Shown: piece after piece, positions 44,250 to 57,700 of the stretch
Layout: each line of letters opens with the position of its first letter
How positions within the stretch are numbered: the stretch's first letter is position 1
Origin: Aspidapion aeneum
Lineage: Eukaryota > Arthropoda > Insecta > Coleoptera > Brentidae
Length of the DNA stretch: 64,000 bases
Assembly (NCBI GenBank): GCA_963576565.1
Contig: OY755047.1
Location: 23,939,171 to 24,003,170 of the forward strand
Reading direction: 5' to 3'
The notes under the pieces: generated by a model
What the model was told of the DNA's origin: nothing
Databases searched by the model: none
Seen by the model: only the letters and a program-made list of their open reading frames with translations
Position numbers and translations under genes: made by a program

Positions 44250-45660
44250 TCGTCAACGGCCTTCGATCGCACGTAGTCGCTAATACAAAACTACAAACTT
44301 ATTATACCGGGTGGGCCAAAAAAAACAGGACAATTTTTTTAAATTATAACTTTTAAACTATACAATCGATTTTAATGGGACAAACTGCACTTAATAGAGA
44401 ATTAACCACAGTTTATATTTTTTGTCCACCATCTCAAAATTAAAATGTACCCCTCAAGGATGCCCGTTTATTATTGTGTTGCGAACATGTTTAAATTATT
44501 TTTTAGTAAAAAAGCTGCATTCTTACCACGCACAACAAGGTACGAATTAGCAAAATCGGTTTAATGGTTCTAAAAAAAATATTTTTGTTTCAACCATTGT
44601 TTTGCATATTATACGATTGCCTTGCCAATCATGTCTGCATTTATTTCCTTATAAATTAATTACTACTAAACCGATTTTTATGAAATAAAAAACATCCTGG
44701 TGAGAATTGATTATTGTTTAAAGATAATGATCAAAATTTATCGCCATCTTAAAATTTAAGATGGCAGACAGAATCATACTTGATTCTTCAAAATGGCGTG
44801 TTTATTCTTATTTTGCGAAAAAATTAAAAAAAAAAAACACTACTTTTCTTCCGCATAAAGAAGTACAAATTAATAAAATCGGTGTAGTGGTTCTCACAAA
44901 ATCGGATTTTGTTACGATTGCATTGCCAATCCTTCTGCATTCATTTCTTTATAAATTCATTATTACTGAACCGATTTTAGTAAAATAAAAAACATTGTGG
45001 AGCAAATTTCAAAATCAATCAATCAGTTTGCGCCATGATGTTTTGTATTTCACTAAAATCGGCTCAGTAATAATGAATTTATAAAGAACTAAATGCAAAC
45101 AGGATTGACAATGCAATCGTGTAGTTTGTAAAACAATGGTTAAAACAAAATCAGATTTTGTGAGAACCACTTAACCGATTTTATTACTTTGTACCTTGTT
45201 ACGCAAGAGAAAAGTAGTGCTTTTCTATAGATTAAAACTAAAAAACTAAAACATTTTCAGAAAATAAGACTAACATGGCATTTTGAAGAATCCTGTATGA
45301 TTCTGTCCGCCATCTTAAATTTTATGATGGCAATAAATTTTGATCGTCTTTAAAAAGCAATCAATTCTCACCAGGATGTTATTTCATCCAAATCGGTTCA
45401 GTAGTAATGAATTTATAAGGAAATAAGTGCAGACATGATTGGCAAGGCAATCGTATATTATGCAAAACAATGTTAAATCGAAAAAAAAATGGCGCTATTT
45501 CAAGGCCTAATATCTACAAGAGTTTTCAAAGTATCAAGAATTTTTTTTTTTTTTAATTTTTTTAAAAATTTTAATATTCTCGCCATCTTGTAAACAAATT
45601 TAAATAAAAATTGGTAGTTTTGTATTAGCATCTACCGCCAATCGAACGACGTTAAGGATT
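44250..45660. mobile_element. Long imperfect palindrome (foldback element 3)
   Basis: The left arm (44255-45015) and right arm (45020-45660) are inverted copies. Mirrored blocks include CGCTAATACAAAACTAC near the outside, TGCATATTATACGATTGCCT in the arms, and TTTATAAATTCATTATTACT near the centre. Identity is visibly lower than in foldback element 2, so it is older. Exact termini and a target duplication were not resolved. No coding capacity. Confidence 0.75.
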
Positions 45661-46054
45661 TTTTTCTAGACCTGCTAGTTTTTTTGAGAAACCCTTTCCA
45701 AAATTTCCATGAAGTTAATTTTTTCTGGGACCAATAATTGAGAAAACTTAAAAATTGGATAATAATCCCGTGTAATGAGATATTGTGTGTTAAAAGTATA
45801 TTTTTCTTAAATAGGTAATAGAAAAGTCAATGAATTTCTAAATGTTAGTGAGCTAATGCAAATTATAACACCAATCTTACTTAAATGTTAGTTGAAAGGT
45901 ACGAAAATAATTTATGTAAAACTATATCAAAAAAACTATAAATAAATGTTTATTCAAATTATAAAACAACCAAATTTTTAAGTCCTTAAAACAAAAACAG
46001 TCAAATATTCTTTAACAAAAATATGCAAAATAAATTTATTTTATCCAATACTAT

Positions 46055-47435
46055 GTGAACAGTGTGGAATATAACGATAACGAATAAATGAAAGCGTGTT
46101 GGGAAAAACGCTTGGACATGTCGATTTGTGTTTTTAAATACGCATTTTTAAAAGAAAATTATATAGGGTGTGGCATGTGACAGTGGCCAATACCAACTTT
46201 CTTATTTTAAATGCAACCCCTGTATATGTTTTAGATTCTTCAGAAAATTCTAGACATAATTCATGTACAATGTCCTATACCTAAGTCTAATCATTTTCTA
46301 AATATTGACATTTCAAAAACGACAATTTCCAATTTTGAAGCGGACTATTTAGAAAACGGTTAGAATTTTTTAATTATTTATCGATTGAATCAACCTCATA
46401 TACGTAATATTCCAATACTCCCCGTTACCTATTTAGACAATGGTTGGCGTCTGATGCAAACATTCAGAAATAAAGGTACGAAAAATGCACAGATACCAAA
46501 TTTAGATAGATAGAGTTTTTGTCCACTGTACGCCGATGATTTGACGTAACGAATACAAGAATAAAATAATATTCATGCGTAAAAGTATAACCAATCAGGA
46601 CATTTTATCTTAACGACCGCAAAAAGGATAGACTTATACCCATTTATATTGCTATTTCAAATATGTTTGCATTCTGCATGGTAAGGTACCGTAGGTATTG
46701 CAATAATACGTACTATATGGAAATAATATGCATATGTCTTTGAAAGCAACCAATCAGGTCTTTTTTGCTTAAAAACCCCAAGGCCCTCATGTTTGCATCA
46801 TGAATGGGCAGTTACCATGGGTATTGGAATATTATGTATATGATCAACCACGACCACAGCCGGTTTTAACGGAAAATCGGAAATTCCGGTTAAACGGGAA
46901 ATGTTCATGTTTGGTGTCAATCAGTAGATAATTAAAAATAAGGATAGAGACATGTAAACCGTTTTTCCATAGTTTTAACCGTTTTGAAAATATTTAATCT
47001 CAATATTTCGAAAATGATTAGAGTTAGGTATAGGACATTGTACATGAATTATGTCTATAATTTTCTGAAGAATCCAAGAAATATACAGGGGTTTCATTTA
47101 AAATAAGAAAGTTGGTATTGGCCACTGTCACATGCCACACCCTATATAATTTTTTTTAAAATGCGTATTTAAAAATACAACATCAAAAATGGTTAGACGT
47201 AGGTATAGGACATACATGAATTGTCTACCATTTTTCGAAGAATCCAAAAAATAAATAATATACAGGGGGTTGCATTTAAAATAAGAAAGTTGGTATTGGC
47301 CACTGTCACAAGACACATCCTATAATTTTTTTTTTAATGCGCTTTTGAAAATAAAAATCGACGTCTTCAAGCGTTTTTCCCAACACGCCCTCATTTATTC
47401 TTTATCGAATTTATTCCGTTTGACTGTTCCACACT
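46055..47435. mobile_element. Long imperfect palindrome (foldback element 4)
   Basis: GAATAAATGAAAGCGTGTTGGG (left, from about 46083) is mirrored at about 47375-47400. Further mirrored blocks are GGCCAATACCAACTTTCTTA and GTCCTATACCTA. In the right arm a segment of about 165 bases (GTTGGTATTGGCCACTGTCA) is present twice in tandem, at about 46995-47145 and 47165-47330. The middle contains a second mirrored pair (ATAATATTCCAATAC near 46407 and complement near 46825). Confidence 0.75.
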
Positions 47436-47780
47436 ATATATAAAACTCGATTAGAGATTCCCTAGGACTAGAGATCCTGTGTGTATGACATATTTTATAA
47501 AAGAGAAACGCGACAAACTAAGCAAAGTCAAATTTATTTAAGACAAGATCAAAGGATGGAACTATCGGTCCTCTATACCTTCCATCCTTGTTTATTCATA
47601 ACCATAGGAAAAGAAAAAGAAACGATTTTCTTACTCTTACGTGTTTGATTATATCTAGCATGGTGACGCATGTCACTTACCGCTGACAACAAACCATTTT
47701 AGTGGAACGCCAATGCACTTAACAAGAAAATAAGATAACTAAAAAATGACAGTTTTTTTCGGTTTCGTTTTTACTTATTG
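47436..47780. other. Unassigned stretch
   Basis: No gene recognised. AAGGATGGAA near 47552 and TTCCATCCTT near 47579 can form a small hairpin. Confidence 0.4.
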
Positions 47781-48122
47781 GCCTGTCCGCTTATTGTAGA
47801 CAATTTGCTAGCTTAGTTCGGTGGATACCAAAATAATCTGAGTCGAAGTCACTCACACATTCATACTACATAAAGACCCAGCAGGCCGGCCAGCTAAGCA
47901 CCCTCCGAGTAAGCAAATTTTCTTTTCTCAAGGATTTAATTAAGCCTAATACCATTTGTCGGGTACAGATCTTTATTGTGCTAGCGCCATCTACGCTCTT
48001 AACACGGGACCACCGGCTTAACGTGATTTTCGAACCACGGCCTTGTATTGATCATCAACTTTGCCTACTTCGTTGGTGCCCAAACTTGGCCCAAGGCTTT
48101 ACTCCTAGGGCCACTAAAAAAT
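47781..48122. repeat. Dispersed repeat, copy A
   Basis: CTGTCCGCTTATTGTA opens a block of about 340 bases that recurs at 55943-56230. The best-kept part is CCACGGCCTTGTATTGATCA followed by TCAACTTTGCC. No TIR or poly-A tail was seen, so its class is unknown. Confidence 0.7.
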
Positions 48123-48229
48123 GTTAGTTTTAGAACTAAAACAATGTCAGTTACAGTGAGTTTAATGGGTCTGTTGCGTCTCTATATTTTTTTAAAATAT
48201 GTCAAGCATACAGGGTCTCTAGGACTGGC

Positions 48230-48560
48230 TTTTTAAAATACGGGGTGTTACCCTTTACTCAGTTTTGCGACAAAAAGTTCTTATATAAACATTATAGGTC
48301 GACAAACCCACTCATTATAGATCTACAAAACGTTGAAATTTTAACAGCTTTTTCTTTAGAACTCCTGCAGTTTTTGAGCTATTTGGCTTATATTTAGATT
48401 ATAGGTTACGATCCAGAGCTAGCTTTATTAAACATACCAAATAATTATAAAATTCTACATAGATATATTTTTCAGAGGCCATTCTCCTCTAAACTTTTTT
48501 GCTTTGCACCGTTGTTAATTTTTGTGACTTTAGTGGATTTGTTAGTATGAACTTCTTGTC
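48230..48560. repeat. Diverged relative of the palindrome at 56272-57075
   Basis: The order of short blocks (CTGCAGTTTTTGA, a TTTGGCT/AGCTCAAATTT-like phrase, ACCAAATAATTAT, TTTTTCAGAGG, CTAAACTTTTTTGC) follows the left arm of the element at 56272. The matching right arm was not found. Confidence 0.45.
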
Positions 48561-48844
48561 TAAAAACTAAGTAAATTTGACAGCATATATTATATAAACC
48601 CTGATTATTTTGATTGATGAAAACGCCCTAAAAATAACTGTGAAGAGTCGTTTTATTTTGCTTTTACTTAAATATTAACATTCCAGAAAAAATACTGATA
48701 AAAAATCCGATATTATTTATAATACCATTTTTAAATTAATGGTAACTTTTTTCAAACTTCATAACATAAAATAAATTCTATTAAACCGTCGATTACCAGT
48801 CGTAGTCCCCTTTTTTAATGGTATTGAATGAAAAACTCAGTTAT

Positions 48845-49262
48845 TATAAAAGAAAAAAAAATCATAAGTTTTTTCTAGCCCTTGTAGTTTTGAAGCCACG
48901 AGAGAAAATTAAAAAATTCGCAATTGTAAAAGTCAAATATCTTTGTTATTAGGGCAGATATTTCAATTAGTAAATAAAATGACGTCAAATTTTTGGGAAC
49001 CTAATGTAAAGCAACAAATTTCCAAAAATCCGTCCGCCTGTATTTAAATTCTTGAATCCCACTGGACGGATCAAAAAATTGCCAATGTCATTTTATTGAT
49101 AGGACATTTATCAATTTTCAGTACAGAAATTTTAACCAAATTGAAATATCTGCATTAATAACAAAGGGTATCACCGATTTTTAGAATTCCGAATTTTTTA
49201 ATTGCCCCTCGTACCGCCAAATCTACAAGGGATGGAAAAAAACTTTTGGCATATTTTTTTAG
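48845..49262. repeat. Imperfect palindrome (element 5)
   Basis: CCCTTGTAG, ATTAAAAAATTCG, TTTGTTATTA and GCAGATATTTCAATT on the left are mirrored on the right, with the centre near 49050. No outer duplication was resolved. Confidence 0.65.
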
Positions 49263-49296
49263 GTCTCGAAATTTGAGGACAGTTATGTGAAATCCC

Positions 49297-49586
49297 CAGG
49301 GTAGCTATTCTGGATCTTGAACTAAGTGACCATCCACATCACACGCTTTGACCCATAGCAAACTCTGAGCGGTCGCGTGTTGTACGAAATGACTTGTCTT
49401 AAAATGAAATCTGTTCTCCTGCTCCGTACCGACTGAACGTTTCTCAGTCGGATAGTAGGAGAAGCTTGCGCAATGGAGGTCTTTTCGCATAGCACGTGAC
49501 GGCTTGAAACTAATTTAAAGCTTGCCATTGGCCAAAGCATGTGACGGGAACTATCACATCGTTCAAGATCAAAAATAGCTACCCTG
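49297..49586. mobile_element. MITE with CAGGGTAGCTATT ends
   Basis: CAGGGTAGCTATT and its complement AATAGCTACCCTG bound 290 bases; GATCTTGAAC and GTTCAAGATC continue the pairing. The ends look hAT-like, but the 8-base flanks do not match, so the target duplication has decayed or the class is different. It codes for nothing. Confidence 0.65.
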
Positions 49587-51722
49587 GTCTCTCTTTTATA
49601 ATAACTGTGTTTCTCATTTAATACCAACACAAATGGAACACTCTGTACAGTCAGATTCATAAATAATATCAGCGGCTTCCCTAGATTCGAGTCGTTTTCA
49701 GGATAATACCACAATTTGGCACCAAGGCGGTTTCTTTGGCCATTTTGTATTAAATGATTGAAAGAGAAGTGCCTCTGTAAGTAGTCTTAGTATTATTATT
49801 AGAACTGTATTAGTTCACCTTGCAAAATGCGTTTCATTCCTTACAAAAGACAAAACCCCCGACCAATGCGTGCCGCGTAGATGTGAACGACAGAAGACAA
49901 GGAAGCATGGGTCGACCTAACATTGTTGTGAAATTCGCTTAAATTTGTATCCCTTAAAATTTTGGTTGCGACTATATTTCTGCCGTCCTTAAGCTAAAAT
50001 GCCGTTAACTACCTATAAAATTTTCCTAGTTTTGATAAAAAAACTCAGAAAATAATAAACAAACGATGCTCCTTGATAACTGTAAATTATTTGTTTCTTA
50101 AAAACCACAAAAGCTAAAGAAGATTTTGCTTGAAAAAACTGATGTAGAATAATGTTGTAATTAAGATGGCACCAAAAAATGAAAATTGTCCAAATGTTGG
50201 TTAACGGCATTATGGCTTATGCACGGAAGATTTATGAAGCTGACTGTACATCCATAGACTTTTTTGAAAGTCCATGGGTACATCCCTTAAAATCCTTAAG
50301 GATCCACATTAATTATTTCAAATCTATTACCCCTCATTTTTAGACACGTTGACAGGAGGCATAGATGTTCCAACGTCGAACTGAAACAGTAACGTCAAGT
50401 TTATAAACGGGCGAGATACCAGTGTTCCCAACCTCTTAAGAAAAAATTTCCCTAATAGTGTGTTAGAAATTTTCATTTGTTGCAAATCTGGACACTAAAT
50501 TATCTTGACAGTAAAAGAGTTAAATCAAAAAGCACGAAAAAAATAGGTGAAACCTATTTTTAGATTCAACAAGTGAAACGACGGCGAACCAAGGAATCTT
50601 AAGTCCATGGCGGGACGAAAATGTCCACCGGTTCATCAGGAAGAAAGACATTTCGTCACAGGTCAACCACCGGTGTTTCGGAAATGCCTTTTTCCGAAAC
50701 ATCGGTGTCTGTGGTTGACTTTACCACTTTGAAGTTGCCTTTTATACTTTGTTAGTAAAACATCGATTATCACTATATCTCTGTTTATCTTTTTTAATTC
50801 AGACAGAGACAACATGGAAAAAAAATAACGTTTTACTTACTGAGAATTTCTGCACTTTTTGTCGATTTTACTATTTAGTAAATAACATGAAAATATCTAA
50901 TTTAAAACATATTTATCGCTTAGTCACACGGATTTATTAATCTTAGAATGTATAGCTGAGATATATTGCTGAAAAACCTAAAAATCACAGTGTGTTTGAC
51001 GTTCTGAACGTTTATTCTTGACTGTCCGTGAGGTGAGGTGAGCGCTCAGTAAATCTGAAGACACTATTCTTGACGATCCGTCAGCCAGGTGCTGTATTCT
51101 TGAATCCCGTGCCCGCGAGTGAGTAGCTGCTCACTTACTTTAACCCAGGTGATTTTGAGAGCGGATAGCTGCACTCGACTCACGGACCGTCAAGAATACG
51201 GCCTGTGAGCTGTCACTTTCACGGGTAAACTTAAGCTCACCACCTTTTTTCACGGGGAAATGAATTCACGGGAATTGTGGTGTTTATAACCTTACTTTTG
51301 CCTGTAAGTTTTATTTCGGCAAGCTTTTCCTAAAGTATGGAGTTCATTAACATAAATTTTGTACGTATTTTTAACAAAAAATTTAAACTATAAAAACACT
51401 TCTCTCCATAACAAAACTGATCACCAATAGTAAGGTTAGAAACACTCCCGCTGATTAATTTCCCCATAAAAGTGAACATTTTGCTCACCTCACGTCACGG
51501 CATGGTGCAGTAATTTGGTATAACAATCGTTGGCAATCCATTTTCTGGTTAAGAAATTCGTGCGTCCTGAAAAAAAAATTCCCTTGCTCGAAAATTCCCG
51601 AAGAAGGAAAAATTCCCTGCGAATGGGAACACTGGTGTTTACTCTTAATTCCAAGAACAACAACAAAATTGTCGTTACGCCCTCTTTGGTAATGGCTAAA
51701 TATCAAAAATTGTGTTTCAATA
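49587..51722. other. Gene-free region 3' of the BTB-FLYWCH gene, with hairpin and motif repeats
   Basis: No gene recognised. At 50662-50719 GTCAACCAC and CGGTGTTTCGGAAA pair with TTTCCGAAACATCG and GTGGTTGAC to form a long hairpin. At 51008-51210 the phrase TATTCTTGAC(G/T)(G/A)TCCGT occurs three times in direct and once in inverted orientation, with GTGAG/CTCAC spacers. Confidence 0.5.
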
Positions 51723-54700
51723 TTACTTAGAGTCTTTATTGCACAAGTTCAAGGCCGGCGAGGTGCTCGAGCTAGCCACAGCGCCATCTCTTTTGGTCAC
51801 GTATAACCTCTGAATCACATCGTGCATCTGAGAATGATTATGCGCGAGACAGCTTAGAACTATTTGTGTGTTGAGTACGGTGTTGTTGATGGTGATTAAG
51901 CACCCTTTGCAGTTAAGTACCTTTTTCTTGACGCAAACCCATAGACTCTGATTGTTTCTTTGATCACAGAAAGTATACATGTGGCCGTCTCGGATCAAAA
52001 CAAGTTGACCTTTACCGCTTTTAACAAGGACTACACCACTGCCTGAAATAAATGATGAAAAGTCAACAATACATTGTATCTCTCGTACGGCAAGTAACTC
52101 CATCTCTTATTCAGTCGCTCTTTAGGTGTTCCAAAAATAACATTTTGTACCCATTTTTGTTTAAAAATGATTCAAACTGCGCAAAACATACTTTAAAAAT
52201 ATGAAAATGTTAAAATTTATACAAATAATAAAAAAAATTATCTTCATTAATTGTCCCCAGGAGGCGCAACTGATTTTACTTTGCACGCACAACACTGTTG
52301 ACCGTATTATGTATCCGAATACAAGTTGTCGTATCCAACAAATATGTTGCCAACCTCCGTTAACGTGTTGTCAATTGATAATATAGTCTTTGCAATAAGG
52401 CTAGTCCTTTTGTTTAATCACCCCGTAATTCTGGTAACAAAACGCACGTGTATTCTTAATTCAGTTTTAAACCACAGGTTCCTAAGGTAACTGATAATGG
52501 ATGCTGCGAAACTAATTGTCAGTTACCTTAATGTTAATATAATCGGTCACCACCCTTTATAATAAGGGTGGTGGCTGGGTGTTTAAACTGCCATTGTTTT
52601 GAAATTTCTGACTTTGAAAGATTATCGCTTATTTTTTATTTAAATTCTGATTCTGATTTGGAATAGTTTTTTGAGAAAAAGGTTCTGTCCCAAAATGATT
52701 TTATGTAGTGAAAAATTTATGAACAATTGGGGTGCCTTTCCGGCAAAGTTTCTACATTGGAAGATTTTTAGTACGACTGACCGTAGAGCTACACACCATG
52801 AACAAACGATCAATTAATGATTATTAAATTTTTTTTGGAGTTAAGCTTTGCAATTTGTTTTGGTAAAAATATGATTCAAATAAGATTAGGCCCTATTTAT
52901 ATTTTTTGTGAATTGTGAACAGATGTTTTTAATATTATTACCTAAGCATAAAGATATAATAAAAGTTAAATTAATATTATTTGTAGTTTCCTATATAAAC
53001 TCTCGACTTATATTAATGTAGTATATACTCATTTCTTTGTTACAATAAGTATATTAGCAATTATATTTTTTGTTTATAGGGTAAATTAAAACAGTATTTT
53101 ATTTATTTATTTTTCATAAATAAACATTTTTTATGGTCGACACATAGATCTTTTAAAATGTACAATGAAGTTCTCAACTGATTTAACTGCAAAGGCTTTG
53201 GGAATTTCAACAAAAACAGTATTGTAAATACTTTCTGAGTGAATTAAAAAAATATTTCAGACACAATATTTAAACTAAAAATAGCTATATTGAGGCTATT
53301 ACTAATTACTAAGTTTAAAATGTTGCAGTAGAACAGCTCATAGGATTAAGTTCAAATCAAAACATGAAAATTATTATATTATGCTTTATTTGTAAGCTTA
53401 AAATAAAACCAACCAAAGAACTGAAAATCTTAAATCTAACTAAAAAACAAACTATGCATAAATAATTTATTCTCATCGTCCAAAAAACTTCATCTCATAA
53501 ACTGCCATCGTCAGTTATGACGAGAGGAGCGACATCAATAGCGGTTTCATTTTCTCAGTCTTTCAAAATTAGTTTTTCGCAATACATCATGTAATTTTAA
53601 ACAATAGTTTTACAAACTTTGAATTAGATTTCTAAAGACGTTGTTTTGAATGGCAACAGAAAGTCTTCATACTTTTTGTCATTACCTATTACTGTGTTTC
53701 TTAAAATTTTGCTCTGTAGTTATTACGGATGGAACTGAAGTTTTAAAAAAGCCTGGCATTTTCGTATAAACACATCTTTATCTTTGTCGCAATTTTTTTT
53801 AAAACTTTTTTGACTCTTGCCAAAAATTTTTTGTTTTCAAAGTTGACTTTTATTGTCAATTTAAACTTTTATAGACAGACAGGCTTGCAACTGCCAACTG
53901 CAATCTGGGGCCAACAATGATTTTCGATGCTATTTTCTGTCTTCTTTATAGGAGAAAAATAAAAAAGGATAGCAAGGGGACTTGGGGTATTGCAAGGACT
54001 ATAACATATTGAGCCTCCAGCTTGCCTGTTTGTGATAGAATATTGTGTGATATGTCAAAATTTTCGGAAATAATCGTAGAAAACGAATTTCTATGGGAGA
54101 GACAGAAAAAATTTAAATTTGGGTTAGCCATAGAGGGGGTCAATAACCCCCCCAAATTTGGTACATCGCTTATCTATATAGTTTCAAAAATAACACCCCT
54201 ACAGGGTGTCGAATTAGGAGTAGTTTCTTAAAAGTAACGTAATTTTTTTAATTAAACATTTTTTTCTCAAAAACTATAAGTTAAAAAAAAAACTTGTAGA
54301 GATCAATCTTGTAAAGACTGAAACTACCAAAAACTACATCAATTAGCTTCCTAGTTTAAACTTGTAGCTGTCCAGAACAGCTTCAATTTGTGACTTTAGA
54401 AAAAATCTATGTTTTTATTATATCAAACACAGATTTCTGGACAACCAATATGAGATACGTCAAAATTGTTTATGAGATTTTTATATCCCGTAAATTTCCA
54501 ATCGATTGATATATGACACAGCTACATAGCTATATTAACACGACTAAGAGCAGCACTTACACTTGCATTTTTTTAAGTCAAAGAATTTTTTTTTGTCTGC
54601 AAATTTTTTGCATGACAGAAGCATCCGAGGTCTTAACGAATAGGTGCATCTTATAGCCAGGTAAATTCTCTTTCGAACGATGTGCTTAAAAGCAATGTAG

Positions 54701-57700
54701 CTTATACAAGAATAGCTGTCTCTAAAATTTTCTTGCCCGGCGACAACCACGCGGCACTGCATCATATGCAAAGTACTGCGTAGGTATACTTTTGAAGGCG
54801 ACGCTCACGGCCGATCGTTTGAGGACCTACTGGTTGGGGACTGACCGGTTAGGCGCAGACCTTTTGGGCGCTATCAATTTGAGCGCCGATCTGGGCGATG
54901 ACTATTTGAGCGGTGACTGTTGGGGCAATAGCCATAAACAACAAAAAATAATAATGCTTTGACACCCGCCTTTTTCGCGACAACTGTTTAGACGCCTGCT
55001 GTTTTGGTTCTACGTATTCTACGATTTTTTCTGAAAATTTTGATGTATGCTGACTCGACATAAAACGTTGCGAAGGCGGAAAAAAATGCAATATGCATTA
55101 ACCCGACCTGAGGGACAAATTATGTCATGGTCATGAGTACTGTTTTTCGTTTCATCTGCCTGCCTTTTATTTCTACTCTGGTAGTTTCTTTTGTATTTGT
55201 AGATGTCGTCACTTATGTGAAAGCATACGGTATGGCAGGCATTCTATATTTATTTCTCCTACCAATATCGTAAGATGAGATTCATATACCGTCTCTGTAG
55301 CTTTAAAAAGTGTCACATTGACCATGCAGTGTTAAGTTAACTGTCAACACTTACTAGGTGTCCATTAGATCTTGGACCCATGTGAGTGTTCAACTTTCGA
55401 GCTGCCCACAGAAAAATACAAGAGAAACAAAGTCTTTCTATGCCCGCTTAGCCACGAAAAATTGTTGTATCATACAATATTGTATCACAAATAGGCAAGC
55501 AACCACTTCAGAACTGACTACTTGCAATTGGGTGTAAGTTTTATATATATCTACCCTAGACACACCTGAAACCTTCCGAAAACATTGAATTTGGTACCGC
55601 ACCCGGTACATAAATTAAAAAACCACATCAAAAAACTCACCAGGTTTTGAAGGTTCATCTATCCCACCACTACTACAAATGTTAGAAGAAGACAGGCTCT
55701 CACTGGACGGCCAGGTGGCTTGAGGAGAAGGAGAAAGGTCTCCTGATCTGGAACCTTCCGCTATTTGGGTATCTAGAAGGGTGCTGGCCTCGATAGTTAG
55801 GCTATCATCCAAACCTGCTAATATTTAAAAATTTCAAGAATTTTCGCAGAGGAAAAAGTTGGACGCTGAAGTTATTTACGAATATTCAGCCTGCTACTCG
55901 TCACTTCAAAAATAGACCGGTGAACTGTGGACTATTCGTTTCGCTGTCCGCTTATTGTATAATTTGGTGGACACCAAGATAATCGGACTCGAACTCACTT
56001 GGTGCCCGAAACAATTACAACTTATTTACTCTCATAGTCATACTACATAAAGACCTAACGGACCGGTCCGCGAAGCACCCCCACGGTAGGAAATTTTTCT
56101 TTTCTTAAGGAGGATTTAATTAATTAACACGGGATCCGCTTAACGTGACTTCCGAACCACGGCCTTGTATTGATCATCAACTTTGCCAACTTCGAAGATG
56201 CCCAAGACAGGCTTTACCCCTTCCTCCGGTGAATCTGTATTTACAAACGGATAGTACGTATCACTATCACTTCAGAAGATGATTATTTGAGTGATTTTAA
56301 GAAAAAAACTTCAAATAAACATGGTTCCGCAAATGAGTTTTTGAGATACAGGGTGTCAAAGTTTTTTGTTTGTTTTTTTCTTTATATCTCGTGCAGTTTT
56401 TGATATGTTTAGCTCAAATTTGAAATGTGTATTTAGCTACAAAGCTTGCATCTTTAAGCATGCCAAATATCAGGAAAAAACTACAGGGTGATATTTTTTC
56501 AGGGGTCATGCCCCCTTTTCCCCCTGAACTTTTTTGTAGTAAACCAATGGCAGACTCAAAAACATAAAATGGATTTTTGTTTTATTCAGAAACTTTTTGA
56601 TCTCTTGAAATTTTTTGAAACTCTAACCGTTTTCCAGAAACAAGACGAAAGAAAAATTTGTACCTTACTAACTAACATTAAAATTTAAAATAGTCACTAC
56701 ATTACAATATTTTAATTTTATGCGAGTTTTATGTGATTTCTGAACAGCAATCAAAGATACCAATTATCTTTTTTGTCTTTTTTTTCAAAAACGGTTAGAG
56801 ATATAAAAAATTGCTAAACTGTGAAACACAGTTTCTCAATAAAACAAGGAATTAATTTTATATTTTTGAAACTGTCAGTGACTTACTGCAAAAAAGTTCT
56901 GGGGGAAATGGGGGCATGACCCCGGAAATAAATCACCCTGTAGTTATTTCCTAATATTTGGAATGCTTGCCTTGTAGCTAAATTCACGTTCCAGATTTGA
57001 GCTAAACATCTCAAAATCTGCATGTTTATACAAAGTTTTTTTCTTAAAATTACTCAAAGAATATATTAAGAATAATCCACCGAAGTTTGGCGACATACTT
57101 TATTAATACTCTGTATAATGCATGGTGGCAATACAAAACCCGCTCTTCCTTGGTTGCCTAGAAAGGGTACGGTCACTAGATCACTAAGAGAAGGAACTTC
57201 CTGATCTTACGATCTTACCCTTAAAAAAGGGGCTATAGAGGTTACAGTGAAGGACGCATCAATGGCATTTTGACATGGCATTTTGACAAAAAAGGTCTCG
57301 TTGAATTGCTAGTGATCCCGAAGGTGGTATAGGCTATGTTTTTTTTTTAAACCGGAATCAACATGGCGGCCTTCAGACGCCATTTTGTCACATGATGTAG
57401 GCTTTAAGGCATACAAACTATCTAAATTTCAGTCGATTTTATTGAAATTCCTTTGATTACCCATTGCAAATGTCCTCTAATTTGCTGTAGTTACTTTGTA
57501 GTCATCCCTGCTCCCATCCATCACTCCTCCTGTCATTCCCCCACCCTATTCAAAAACCATATTCGCATAGTTTTATCAAATATAGAGCGATTTCTAAAGT
57601 TCTTTCTGCACACGCTTGAAGATTTTTTTCCAACATCATTTTACTAGTTTCCCCCTCCCTCTCTTCTCCTCCCTCCTTATTAGTAATAGTTGTAGCTATA

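Noticed and set aside
49322..49714. 130-residue minus-strand frame
   Set aside because: Most of it reads through the MITE at 49297-49586; no domain.
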